Origin: Mansonella perstans
Taxonomy: Eukaryota; Nematoda; Chromadorea; Rhabditida; Onchocercidae
Reading direction: 5' to 3'
NCBI GenBank assembly: GCA_037074765.1
Contig: JBAMDO010000048.1
Coordinates: 1 to 64,000, forward strand
Length of the DNA: 64,000 bases
The translations under genes and the position numbers were made by a program. A model generated the notes under the pieces. The model did no database searches and was not told the DNA's origin. It saw nothing but the letters and a program-made list of their open reading frames with translations. Numbering within the stretch: position 1 is the stretch's first letter; each line of letters starts with the position of its first letter. Shown piece after piece: positions 1 through 12,050 of the stretch.

Positions 1-2905
1 CACAAATTCCTCATACGCTGTTGGAATTTTCATATCAGTCACTTGTTCTGCCGTTGCAGTTGTTTCCTTAGATATTATTGCACCGTATTCCTCCAGAATC
101 TCTCTATCTGGCATTATTTCTTCGAACGGTTTCACTTCAGTTCCGGAAAACTTCCGTCTGCTTAACTGATCCACAAATTCCTCATATGCTGTTGGAATTT
201 TCATATCAGTCACTTGTTCTGCCGTTGCAGTTGTTTCCTTAGATATTATTGCACCGTATTCCTCCAGAATCTCTCTATCTGGCATTATTTCTTCGAACGG
301 TTTCACACTTCCGGAAATCTTCCGTTCTGTAACTGATCCACAAATTCCTCATACGCTGTTGGAATTTTCATATCAGTCACTTGTTCTCCGTTGCAGTTGT
401 TTCCTTAGATATTTTGCACGTATTCCTCCAGAATCTCTCTATCTGGCATTATTCTTCGAACGGTTTCACTTCATTCCGGAAAATCTTCCGTTCTGCTTAA
501 CTGATCCACAAATTCCTCATACGCTGTTGGAATTTTCATATCAGTCACTTGTTCTGCCGTTGCAGTTGTTTCCTTAGATATTTTGCACGTATTCCTCCAG
601 AATCTCTCTATCTGGCATTATTTCTTCGAACGGTTTCACTTCAGTTTCCGGAAAATCTTCCGTTCTGGTTAACTGATCCAAATTCCTCATACGCTGTTGG
701 AATTTTCATATCAGTCACTTGTTCTCCCGTTGGAGTTGTTTCTTAGATATTCTTGCACCGTATTCCTCCAGAATCTCTCTATCTGGCATTATTTCTTCGA
801 ACGGCTTTGTCTCAACTTCCCGGAAATCTTCCGTTCTGCTTAACTGATCCACAAATTCCTCATACGCTGTTGGAATTTTCATATCAGTCACTTGTTCTGC
901 CGTTGCAGTTGTTTCCTTAGATATTATTGCACCGTATTCCTCCAGAATCTCTCTATCTGGCATTATATCTTCGAACGGCTTTGTCTCAACTTCCGGAAAT
1001 CTTCCGTTCTACTAACTTCACAAATTCCTCATACGCTGTTGGAATTTTCATATCAGTCACTTGTTCTGCCGTTGCAGTTGTTTCCTTAGATATTCTTGCA
1101 CCGTATTCCTCCAGAATCTCTCTATCTGGCATTATTTCTTCGAACGGTTTCACTTCAGTTCCGGAAAATCTTCCGTTCTGCTTAACTGATCCACAAATTC
1201 CTCATACGCTGTTGGAATTTTCATATCAGTCACTTGTTCTCCGTTGGAGTTGTTTCCTTAGATATTTTGCACCGTATTCCTCCAGAATCTCTCTATCTGG
1301 CATTATATCTTCGAACGGCTTTGTCTCAACTTCCGAGAATCTTCCGTTCTACGTAACTGATCCACAAATTCCTCATACGCTGTTGGAATTTTCATATCAG
1401 TCACTTGTTCTGCCGTTGCAGTTGTTTCCTTAGATATTCTTGCACCGTATTCCTCCAGAATCTCTCTATCTGGCATTATTTCTTCGAACGGTTTCACTTC
1501 AGTTCCCGGAAAATCTTCCGTTCTGTTAACTGATCCACAAATTCCTCATACGCTGTTGGAATTTTCATATCAGTCACTTGTTCTCCCGTTGGAGTTGTTT
1601 CCTTAGATATTCTTGTACGTATTCCTCCAGAATCTCTCTATCTGGCATTATTTCTTCGAACGGTTTCACTTCAGTTCCCGGAAAATCTTCCGTTCTGCTT
1701 AACTGATCCACAAATTCCTCATATGCTGTTGGAATTTTCATATCAGTCACTTGTTCTGCCGTTGCAGTTGTTTCCTTAGATATTTTGCACCGTATTCCTC
1801 CAGAATCTCTCTATCTGGCATTATTTCTTCGAACGGTTTCTTCAGTTCCGGAAAATCTTCCGTTCTGTTAACTGATCACAAATTCCTCATACGCTGTTGG
1901 AATTTCATATCAGTCACTTGTTCTGCCGTTGCAGTTGTTTCCTTAGATATTTTGCACCGTATTCCTCCAGAATCTCTCTATCTGGCATTATTTCTTCGAA
2001 CGGTTTCCTTCAGTTCCGGAAATCTTCCGTTCTGGTTAACTGATCCACAAATTCCTCATACGCTGTTGGAATTTTCATATCAGTCACTTGTTCTCCGTTG
2101 CAGTTGTTTCCTTAGATATTTGCACCGTATTCCTCCAGAATCTCTCTATCGGCATTATTTCTTCGAACGGTTTGCTTCAGTTCCCGGAAAATCTTCCGTT
2201 CTGCTTAACTGATCCACAAATTCCTCATACGCTGTTGGAATTTTCATATCAGTCACTTGTTCTGCCGTTGCAGTTGTTTCCTTAGATATTATTGCACCGT
2301 ATTCCTCCAGAATCTCTCTATCTGGCATTATTTTTCGAACGGTTTTCTCAACTTCCGGAAAATCTTCCGTTCTACGTAACTTCACAAATTCCTCATACGC
2401 TGTTGGAATTTTCATATCAGTCACTTGTTCTGCCGTTGCAGTTGTTTCCTTAGATATTATTGCACCGTATTCCTCCAAATCTCTCTATCTGGCATTATTT
2501 CTTCGAACGGTTTACTTCAGTTCCCGGAAAATCTTCCGTTCTGCTTAACTGATCCACAATTCCTCATACGCTGTTGGAATTTTCATATCAGTCACTTGTT
2601 CTGCCGTTGCAGTTGTTTCCTTAGATATTATTGCACCGTATTCCTCCAGAATCTCTCTATCTGGCATTATATCTTCGAACGGTTTCACTTCAGTTCCCGG
2701 AAAATCTTCCGTTCTGGTTAACTGATCCACAAATTCCTCATACGCTGTTGGAATTTCATATCAGTCACTTGTTCTGCCGTTGCAGTTGTTTCCTTAGATA
2801 TTCTTGCACCGTATTCCTCCAAATCTCTCTATCGGCATTATTTCTTCGAACGGCTTTGTCTTCATTCCGAAAAATCTTCCGTTCTGCTTAACTGACCCAC
2901 AGTTT
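1..2905 (-). repeat. Tandem coding repeat, long unit (about 174 bp, 58 residues), about 17 copies
   Basis: About 17 copies of a unit of roughly 168-174 bp, each marked on the plus strand by ttcctcatacgctgttgg. On the minus strand a unit reads MPDREILEEYGAIISKETTA, then TAEQVTDMKIPTAYEEFVDQ, then LSRTEDF and a variable K/E-P-F-E-E-I linker. Copies are nearly identical apart from scattered losses of one or a few bases (for example gttctccgttg against gttctgccgttg near 382, and attcttcg against atttcttcg near 450). These losses break the reading frame into pieces of at most about 110 codons. The array is cut by the window start. Confidence 0.9.
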
Positions 2906-5900
2906 CCTCATATGCTGTCGGAACTTCCATATCAGTTACTTGTTCTTCCACTGCACCGTATTCCTTCAGAATGTCTCTATCCGCCATTATTTCTTCAAAC
3001 GGCTTTGTTTCAGTTTCTACAAAATCTTTCGTTCTGCTTAGCCGATCCATAACTTCTTCATACGCTGACGGAACGTTCATATCAGTTACATGTTCACTCT
3101 CTGCAGTTCTTTCTTTAGATATTATTGCACCGTATTCCTTCAAAATGTCTCTATCCGGCATTATTTCTTCGAATGGCTTTGTTTCAGTACCTACAAATCT
3201 TCCGTTCTGCTTAACCTACCCGCAGTTTCCTCATATGCTGTCGGAACTTCCATATCAGTTACTTGTTCTTTCCACTGCACCATATTCCTTCAGAATCTCT
3301 CTATCTGGTATTATTTCTTCGAGCAGCTTTGTTTCAGTACCTACAAAATCTTCCGTTCTGCTTAACCTATCCACAGTTTCCTCATATGCTGTCAGAACTT
3401 CCATATCAGTTACTTGTTCTTCAATTGCAGTTGTTTCCTTAGATATTATTGCACCGTATTCTTCCAAAATCTCTCTATCTGGCATTATATCTTCGAATGG
3501 CTTTGTTTCAGTACCTACAAAATCTTCCGTTCTGCTTAACCTACCCGCGGTTTCCTCATATGCTGTCGGAACTTCCATATCAGTTACTTGTTCTTCCACT
3601 GCACCATATTCCTTCAGAATCTCTCTATCTGGTATTATTTTTCGAGCGGCTTGTTTCAGTTACAAAATCTTCCGTTCTGCTTAACCTACCGGCAGTTTCC
3701 TCATATGCTGTCGGAACTTCCATATCGTTACTTGTTCTTCCACTGCACCATATTCCTTCGGAATCTCTCTATCTGGTATTATTTCTTCGAGCGGCTTTGT
3801 TTCAGTACCTACAAAATCTTCCGTTCTGCTTAACCTACCGGCAGTTTCCTCATATGCTGTCGGAACTTCCATATCGGTTACTTGTTCTTCCACTGCACCA
3901 TATTCCTTCGGAATCTCTCTATCTGGTATTATTTCTTCGAGCGGCTTTGTTTCAGTACCTACAAAATCTTCCGTTCTGCTTAACCTACCGGCAGTTTCCT
4001 CATATGCTGTCGGAACTTCCATATCAGTTACTTGTTCTTCCACTGCACCATATTCCTTCAGAATCTCTCTATCTGGTATTATTTCTTCGAGCGGCTTTGT
4101 TTCAGTACCTACAAAATCTTCCGTTCTGCTTAACCTACCGCAGTTTCCTCATATGCTGTCGGAACTTCCATATCAGTTACTTGTTCTTCCACTGCACCAT
4201 ATTCCTTCAAATCTCTCTATCTGGTATTATTTCTTCGAGCGGCTTTGTTTCAGTACCTACAAAATCTTCCGTTCTGCTTAACCTACCGGCAGTTTCCTCA
4301 TATGCTGTCGGAACTTCCATATCGGTTACTTGTTCTTCCACTGCACCATATTCCTTCAGAATCTCTCTATCTGGTATTATTTCTTCGAGCGGCTTTGTTT
4401 CAGTACCTACAAAATCTTCCGTTCTGCTTAACCTACCGGCAGTTTCCTCATATGCTGTCGGAACTTCCATATCAGTTACTTGTTCTTCCACTGCACCATA
4501 TTCCTTCAGAATCTCTCTATCTGGTATTATTTCTTCGAGCGGCTTTGTTTCAGTACCTACAAAATCCTCCGTTCTGCTTAACTTATCCACAGTTTCCTCA
4601 TATGCTGTCAGAACTTCCACATCAGTTACTTGTTCTTCAATTGCAGTTCTTTCTTTAGATGTTATTGCACCGTATTCCTTCAAAATGTCTCTATCCGGCA
4701 TTATTTCTTCGAATGGCTTTGTTTCAGTACCTACAAAATCTTCCGTTCTGCTTAACCTACCGGCAGTTTCCTCATATGCTGTCGGAACTTCCATATCAGT
4801 TACTTGTTCTTCCACTGCACCATATTCCTTCAGAATCTCTCTATCTGGTATTATTTCTTCGAGCGGCTTTGTTTCAGTACCTACAAAATCTTCCGTTCTG
4901 CTTAACCTATCCACAGTTTCCTCATATGCTGTCAGAACTTCCACATCAGTTACTTGTTCTTCAACTGCACCGTATTCTTCTCTATCTGGCATTATTTCTT
5001 CGAATGGCTTTGTTTCAGTACCTACAAAATCTTCCGTTCTGCTTAACCTACCCGCAGTTTCCTCATATGCTGTAGGAACTTCCATATCAGTTACTTGTTC
5101 TTCCACTGCACCGTATTCCTTCAGAATGTCTCTATCCGCCATTATTTCTTCAAACGGCTTTGTTTCAGTTTCTACAAAATCTTTCGTTCTGCTTAGCCGA
5201 TCCATAACTTCCTCATACGCTGTCGGAACTTCCACATCAGTTACTTGTTCTTCCACTACACCGTATTCCTCCAAAATCTCTCTATCCGGCATACTACCTT
5301 CAAATGGCTTTGTTTCAGTTTCTACAAAATCTTTCGTTCTGCTTAACCGATTCACAGCTTCCTCATATGCTGTCGGAACTTCCATATCAGTTACTTGTTC
5401 TTCCACTGCACCGTATTCCTTCAGAATCTCTCTATCTGGCATTATTTCTTCAAACGGCTTTGTTTCAGTTTCTACAAAATCTTTCGTTCTGCTTAACCGA
5501 TTCACAGCTTCCTCATATGCTGTCGGAACTTCCATATCAGTTACTTGTTCTTCCACTGCACCGTATTCCTTCAGAATCTCTCTATCTGGCATTATTTCTT
5601 CAAACGGCTTTGTTTCAGTTTCTACAAAATCTTTCGTTCTGCTTAGCCGATCCATAACTTCCTCATACGCTGTCGGAACTTCCACATCAGTTACTTGTTC
5701 TTCCACTACACCGTATTCCTCCAAAATCTCTCTATCCGGCATACTACCTTCAAATGGCTTTGTTTCAGTTTCTACAAAATCTTTCGTTCTGCTTAGCCGA
5801 TCCATAACTTCCTCATACGCTGTCGGAACTTCCACATCAGTTACTTGTTCTTCCACTGCACCGTATTCCTTCAGAATGTCTCTATCCGCCATTATTTCTT

Positions 5901-8900
5901 CAAACGGCTTTGTTTCAGTTTCTACAAAATCTTTCGTTCTGCTTAGCCGATCCATAACTTCCTCATACGCTGTCGGAACTTCCACATCAGTTACTTGTTC
6001 TTCCACTGCACCGTATTCCTTCAGAATGTCTCTATCCGCCATTATTTCTTCAAACGGCTTTGTTTCAGTTTCTACAAAATCTTTCGTTCTGCTTAACCGA
6101 TTCACAGCTTCCTCATATGCTGTCGGAACTTCCATATCAGTTACTTGTTCTTCCACTGCACCGTATTCCTTCAGAATCTCTCTATCTGGCATTATTTCTT
6201 CAAACGGCTTTGTTTCAGTTTCTACAAAATCTTTCGTTCTGCTTAGCCGATCCATAACTTCCTCATACGCTGTCGGAACTTCCACATCAGTTACTTGTTC
6301 TTCCACTACACCGTATTCCTCCAAAATCTCTCTATCCGGCATACTACCTTCAAATGGCTTTGTTTCAGTTTCTACAAAATCTTTCGTTCTGCTTAGCCGA
6401 TCCATAACTTCCTCATACGCTGTCGGAACTTCCACATCAGTTACTTGTTCTTCCACTGCACCGTATTCCTTCAGAATGTCTCTATCCGCCATTATTTCTT
6501 CAAACGGCTTTGTTTCAGTTTCTACAAAATCTTTCGTTCTGCTTAGCCGATCCATAACTTCCTCATACGCTGTCGGAACTTCCACATCAGTTACTTGTTC
6601 TTCCACTGCACCGTATTCCTTCAGAATGTCTCTATCCGCCATTATTTCTTCAAACGGCTTTGTTTCAGTTTCTACAAAATCTTTCGTTCTGCTTAACCGA
6701 TTCACAGCTTCTTCATATGCTGTCGGAACTTCCATATCAGTTACTTGTTCTTCCACTGCACCATATTGCTCCAAAATCTCTCTATCTGGCATACTACCTT
6801 CAAATGGCTTTGTTTCAGTTTCTACAAAATCTTTCGTTCTGCTTAACCGATTCACAGCTTCCTCATATGCTGTCGGAACTTCCATATCAGTTACTTGTTT
6901 TTCCACTGCACCGTATTCTTTCAAAATCTCTCTATCCGGCATTATACCTTCGAGCGGCTTTGTTTCAGTTTCTATAAAATCTTTCGTTCTGCTTAAGCGA
7001 TCCACAACTTCCTCATACGTTGTCGGAACTTTCATATCAGTTACTTGTTCTTCCATTGCAGTAGTTTCCTTAGATATTATTGCACCGTGTTCGTCCTGAA
7101 TTTTTCTTGCCGGAACTATATCTTCAAACGATTTTACTTTCTTCGCTTCAACTTCAGAATCGCTTGCTGGAATTTTTGATTTTGTGGTTTCTATTTTATG
7201 TGTTATTGCAAATTTTTTAACGCTCTTATCCTCTAGTTTAGAATCTTCGACCCTTTGCTGATTTTCATTAATCACATTTTCGAAATCAGATGTAGTTTCT
7301 ACTGTTCCGATGGCGACAGGGGTACAAATCATATTTGCTGAAATTCCGCCCACTGTTTTGAAAAATCCATTTTGAAAGGTTTCACCATTTTTTTTTTTGC
7401 TGACTCTTTTGTTCGAATGTCCTTTTGCCCTGAAATGTTGTTATTCTTGAAAATACTTTAATACGGATTTTCACCTAATATGTATGTATTCTCATTTAAT
7501 ATCTGCTGTTTCTATTCTCATCTTATCTTCATTAGATGATTCCAAAATATTTGCTCTACTTCTTGCTTTTCCGTCTTCCAGTCGTATTACTATGTTTTCA
7601 ACATCTTTCCTATTTAATCGTTTTCTGACTTCAGTTCCACTCTTTCTTTTCTTTTCATCTCCCTTCTCATTCTCTAATACAACTCCAGTTTCTGATAATT
7701 GCTGTCGCTCCACACCAAAAATCCCTTCTTCTAGAATTCCGTTTCTATCTGTAAGATTTTGGCATTATCCTGTTTAGTTACATTATGCTTACTATTCAGT
7801 TCTCTTTTCAAACGCTCTTCCGACATGCTGTCATTTTCTACTCCGGTAGGTATTTGTCTTATTGTTCTTTTTGTTATATCAAGAAGGCAAGAGTCAACTA
7901 ATAATTGTTTGTCATCGAAATTTGATTTTTCAGTATTATTGGCCCTTTTCTTGCCTTCCTTAGGCAAAACCTGACCCTTCTTCTGGAAAATTAGGGTGGA
8001 GGTACTTATGTGTGCGATTTTTTTCTCCGCACGGCTTGTTAACTTCAAGGAAATTATTCGTTTTTTGTTTGTCCCCACTTCGATATCTTGTGAATAATTC
8101 TTATCCATTTCATGCTGTTCATCTACAAGGCTGTTATAAGTGCCATATTCTATTATTCGTCTTTTTTATTGGATCTTTTATAAGTTATGTTTACGTCTTC
8201 AACATCCAGATCCAGTTTGGAACTTGCTTCGTTCATATACTTCTTTTGCGTATATTCATAAATAGTTTTCATTTTATCTTCAGTGGGAAGATGAGGGTGA
8301 AAGTTTATTCACATCTTCAGACCATCTCTTTCCATTCCTCAGAGAAATCATTCCAACATTATACTTTCCATTCTTCCTCACTTCTTTTTGTGTCTTTTAT
8401 TTTCAAGTATACCGACTAGTGAAAATCTTGCAACCTTTCTAAATGTCCAGTTTCTTTTGAGATATTTTTGCTGTCTTCTCAGTATTTTCAGACCAGCGTT
8501 CTGAATTTCCCTCAACAACTTCTTCGAATCTCAGTTCTCCTAGGTGTTAGGCTAGTGTAAAATATGTGCTCAGGCTTTTAATCATCCTTGTCACGTCTTG
8601 TTTTTCTTCTGAAATAAATGTTGCACTCATTACCGCTTCTAATATTTTTTTCTTGTGGATTCAATTTGATTCAGAAATTCTTCACTTGACGATTTTTCTT
8701 CAGCAAATATAAGAATTTTCTGCACTGATTTTTTTTCACCTCTGGCCATTTTGTGTGAAGCGTGGCAGACTCTTCCAGTTCAGTGGGCCACTCCGTTATG
8801 GTTTCCGCGTTTTTAGTGGCCCATTCTTCTTCCATTCTAATTACTGATTCAGTATATCCCGATGTTTGTTTATTCTCTTCTCTTTTTACCGGGTCGCGAA

Positions 8901-11900
8901 GTGAATCACAAAAATGTAATCTCTCTCCTCAAATTTTTTTCCCTGTCGTTTCAACATCTCATTTTTCCTCCGTCATTTTTCGTCATTCTTCGTCATTCTC
9001 TAGATGATTTTTCTGTTTCAACCGGAATTTCGCATTTGTCTAAAATGCTTTTTCTAAATTTTCCAAAATAAGTCGATCCACAAAATTTCACTTCTTTTCA
9101 TGCTTTTGTCTTCGTGAAATCAGTGATTCGAATACTTTTCTACAGCCTCAAATAGTGTCGTGAAAAATTTTACTTTCTCTAACTTTATAAGTGTGCTTGT
9201 TGTAAAGTTGTGCGGATTCACTTGGAATGTCTCTTATTTCCTCCACTTTGTTTACTAGCAAACTCTCGTGCATAGATTTGTTGCAATTTCACGTTCTCTG
9301 TCTCCTCTTTTTCTTCCTCTTTCTCTTTCTCATTAGCACTTTTGCAGGATTTATTCCAACTTTCTTGTTCTAACTGCTCATCTTTGCTGTTCATTTCATC
9401 AGAATTAAATACCACGTATTCTTCCACCCTGTGTTTTGTTTTTTTTTTGCTTTTGAAAAAATCTTTCGACGATTCACTACTACTTGGAGAAATGTAAGGT
9501 TGCACGGAATTTACGTTTCTAAAGCGTTGATCAGAAAGTAGCTTTCTAAGGCAATTAATTCAGAGATATCTTCGATGAAGTCATTTATCTGAAGAAGTCT
9601 CCTTTCCAGTCAATGGGTATTGCAGATTACCCTTTTTCAAACCTCATATTTTTCGCGTTCGTCTTTATCTCTGTAATATGTAATTTAGCTCTAATTCTTC
9701 CTGCTCCTTTATGTGCACTATTTCGCCTTTTTCATTCCTGAATTCAGTATTGATATCCGACAAATATTCAGAAATAGCCTGTTTTTGCATCAGTTTCTTT
9801 TGCTGCTTCACTTTTCCTTTCTTCATCTATCAAAATTTTCGAAATGTGATTATAAAGAACAATAGCGCTAGTCAGTAGGAACAATTATTGCTATGCTGAT
9901 TACTACAAGATATCTCTTTTTTTATCATATTGCAAATTCTTGCGCGAATGGATCTTCTTTCTCAAAATGCAAATTCTTATTGCGCTTTCGGTCTCTTCTT
10001 CGGCTAGTATCTATAAATTCCTCAGCTGGAATCAATGCACATAATCCAGGCGTAGTTAATGGTTCTTTATTCTCTACTTCAAGTCTCTTCTTGAATATAT
10101 AAGCTTCCTTCGCCTTCAGTTTCTTGATTTGTTAGCATTTCCTCTTGTATCTCCGGCTTATGATGTGCTGGTATTTCTTGTCGTTCACTCTATATCTTCT
10201 ACTATTCGGTGTATTTCTTTTGATGTAGGAAATTTTTTATCCCTACTTCTCGATGTATGAGTGCTTTAGTATCTTTTAGCTTATTTGCAGTGACGTTCTT
10301 GTAATGGTGAATGATAGGACATATAGTTATTTAGGCTGCAGTCGTTTCAGCTTATCTATGGTTCTTCGGAAGTAAACGGCAGTCTTCCAATCTCATCGCA
10401 TCGAAGCTATCTCCTTCAAGTAATTCAGTTTTGACCTCATCGTTCTTCGTCGATTCCACTTTGTCTTCTTTCGCTTCCAGTTGCATTACAGTATCAAAGT
10501 TTTTCTTCTTTTCCTCAAAAACTTCTACTGGCATAAATCCCTTGATCTCTACTCATTTCGGAACTAGCCCCGATATGGCTACTTGTTCTCTGTTAGATTT
10601 ATTAGTTTACTTAGCATTGATCTTCCATCCTCGTCATACACAGCTTCATAACTAGTATCTTCATGTCTTTCTTGATAATGTCGTTCTGGGCAAGTCGCAC
10701 ATGTCTTGAACTGTTATCGTTTGTGACAGTGCAGGTGATTTCTTCTGTTGCTTAATTAGAACTTGAACCATACTTATTATGTCTCTCTTAACTTCAAATT
10801 TTCTCGGTTGTAAAATCTCTTTAATTATTTCAATTCTTCCATAGATGTTTTTCTCCCTTTCATTTTTGCTTTGACTGATGATATATTTGCTTTTTTAAGC
10901 AAATCATTTTCTGTGATATAACTTCCTCTTTTGATACGGCATTCCCTCTACGCACTCCACTTTCTCTGACGAATACAACTTTAAACCCCTCCTTACCGTT
11001 TTTAATTAATTCATCAAAAAAAGCTGTAAATTTTTGTGTAGTTTTTCCCAGCAATATATCTGTAGAATTCAATTCATTAAGCAGTAATACTTCAAATTTG
11101 TTCATTTCTTTATACGGTGATAGAAAATCATTTCGGTGTTTTACTATTCCTATTCAAAAAAAATTTAGTTCCAGTCTTTCCATAGCATATGTTGCTCTAA
11201 CTTCATCACTAACACTGTTGTTAGGCGTTCTTCACCTTTTATCATCCTAGTAAATATGTCGCGTTTCTCAGTTAATTCTTCAGAAAGCATGCGTTCACTT
11301 TTTCTGACTCTCATTTCTCCACATAAAGTTCTTTAGTATGCTGCAGTTTCATCCTTTACAGTTTCGTTTTCCGAATGTTTTCTAGTTCGTAGTATTCTTC
11401 AGCTGAATTAGCATTTCCCAAATGATACTTTCGAAATCTACTGTTATTCTGTCATAGAGGCTTTCCGTGCCTCAGAAACACTTCTGATCTTTTTTTTGCA
11501 AGATATTCCTTAGCAACCATATGTATTTCGTCCGCACCAACAATTTCCCATCCTTAAACTGGATTTTAGAACACGTTTCCTAGTCCCTTTTCAGTTTTCG
11601 GTGTACCGCTATTTCAGATATATGTTGTTACTCTCAGTCCTAGAAAGCTGAGTTGATTCTTGCGGAACTACCTGATCTGACTCAAAACCGTATTTTTGTG
11701 AGCTTCATTATACCCACAATAAGTTTTGTTTTGTGCTTTTGTTATCTCGTCTAGATAACTGTTGTTCTTCAGTTCTTCAGTTTGAGCTAATAAAAACAAC
11801 TTGCCAGTTTCTTTTGCATCGCTTTGACCACTGTCCGACTTGTAAAGCACTGTTTTTGGTGCTTCACCATGAAGTTCAGCAGGTCCTTTTTGAAAAGAAC

Positions 11901-12050
11901 TACGCCTCTCATGTTTTGGAATTTCCGCTAGCTGTGGTGGATTATCTGATTTACGAGTTGACACAAGCTGGTTATCCGTTGATAGTGTTTCAAATATAGC
12001 AATACGTTCCCTGACTGAGCCTATCGTCTCAACATCATTCGGAACTCGCC
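1..12050 (-). CDS. unc-44: Giant alternative tail region of UNC-44 ankyrin (AO13-like), partial
   Basis: Seen: a TTTTTTCAG acceptor precedes 12050. The first frame is open from there to about 11668 and begins with the residues RVPNDVETIGSVRERIAIFE. It starts with two bases, so it joins in phase to a donor that leaves one base. The unc-44 donors at 15549 and 18557 both do. Further down the strand a single open frame of 1,048 codons runs 7353-4207 through a tandem repeat array and continues, broken by indels, past the left window edge. Known: C. elegans unc-44 makes a very long neuronal isoform (AO13) by adding a huge repetitive tail exon to the ankyrin body; that tail organises axonal microtubules. 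Inference: this is the filarial counterpart. The 7354-12050 part and the array below 4207 contain several frame breaks, so this may be one exon with assembly errors, several exons, or decaying sequence. The true end lies outside the window. Confidence 0.55.
2906..7060 (-). repeat. Tandem coding repeat, short unit (150 bp, 50 residues), about 28 copies
   Basis: About 28 copies with a period of exactly 150 bp over most of the span. On the minus strand a unit reads M(P/A)DR(E/D)IL(K/E)EYGAVEEQ, then VTD(M/V)EVPTAYEE, then a variable four residues (AVNR, VMDR, TAGR, TVDR), then LSRT(K/E)DFVETETKPFE. It is the long unit minus eight residues (the IISKETTA block, 24 bp). Three or four units inside this zone (near 3050-3225, 3375-3550, 4590-4765 and the first at about 7040) keep the 24-bp block, so the two families interleave. 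The unit is strongly acidic with no Cys or Trp, suggesting an extended or helical spacer rather than a globular fold. Confidence 0.92.
5461..6660 (-). repeat. 600-bp higher-order repeat, two copies with no difference seen
   Basis: Positions 5461-6060 and 6061-6660 read the same line by line over 600 bp, which is four 150-bp units in a fixed order of variants. The units carry, in plus-strand order, the aaccgattcacagcttcc, agccgatccataacttcc and cataCTACCTTcaaatgg variants. The copy starting at 6661 differs early (cttcatatgc for cctcatatgc). This is the signature of a recent unequal exchange of four units, or of an assembly artefact. Confidence 0.85.
7354..12050 (-). other. Frame-broken unique part of the giant UNC-44 tail region
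   Basis: No single frame spans this 4.7 kb, but the minus strand carries a series of hydrophilic, Lys/Glu/Ser-rich open pieces: 11964-11668 (continuous with the acceptor at 12050), 11105-10860, 10534-10352, 9505-9218, 8108-7731 and 7713-7492. Where one frame closes another sometimes carries on in the same style. After the frame ending near 11668, a neighbouring frame reads ESDQVVPQESTQLSRTESNN. Upstream of 7353 the array frame stays open to about 7430, where an ACATTTCAG acceptor-like site precedes it. It could be one exon with indel errors, several exons with short introns, or decaying sequence. I recognise no domain. Confidence 0.4.
8971..9000. repeat. Short tandem repeat, cgtcatt(c/t)tt x3
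   Basis: Three consecutive ten-base copies of cgtcattttt / cgtcattctt / cgtcattctc inside the frame-broken tail region. It is a candidate slippage site. Confidence 0.8.

Noticed and set aside
1..7060. Direct repeats as a possible CRISPR array or satellite DNA
   Set aside because: The units are 150-174 bp and contiguous without spacers, and they code for a conserved protein unit on the minus strand. The surrounding sequence is nematode.
3449..7099. Plus-strand open frame of 1,216 codons, Ser/Thr-rich, antisense to the repeat array
   Set aside because: The array period (150 bp) is a multiple of three, so a frame open in one unit stays open in all. The minus-strand frame is linked to unc-44 by splice phase, and the plus frame has no start context, splice signals or recognisable family. 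Shadow frame.
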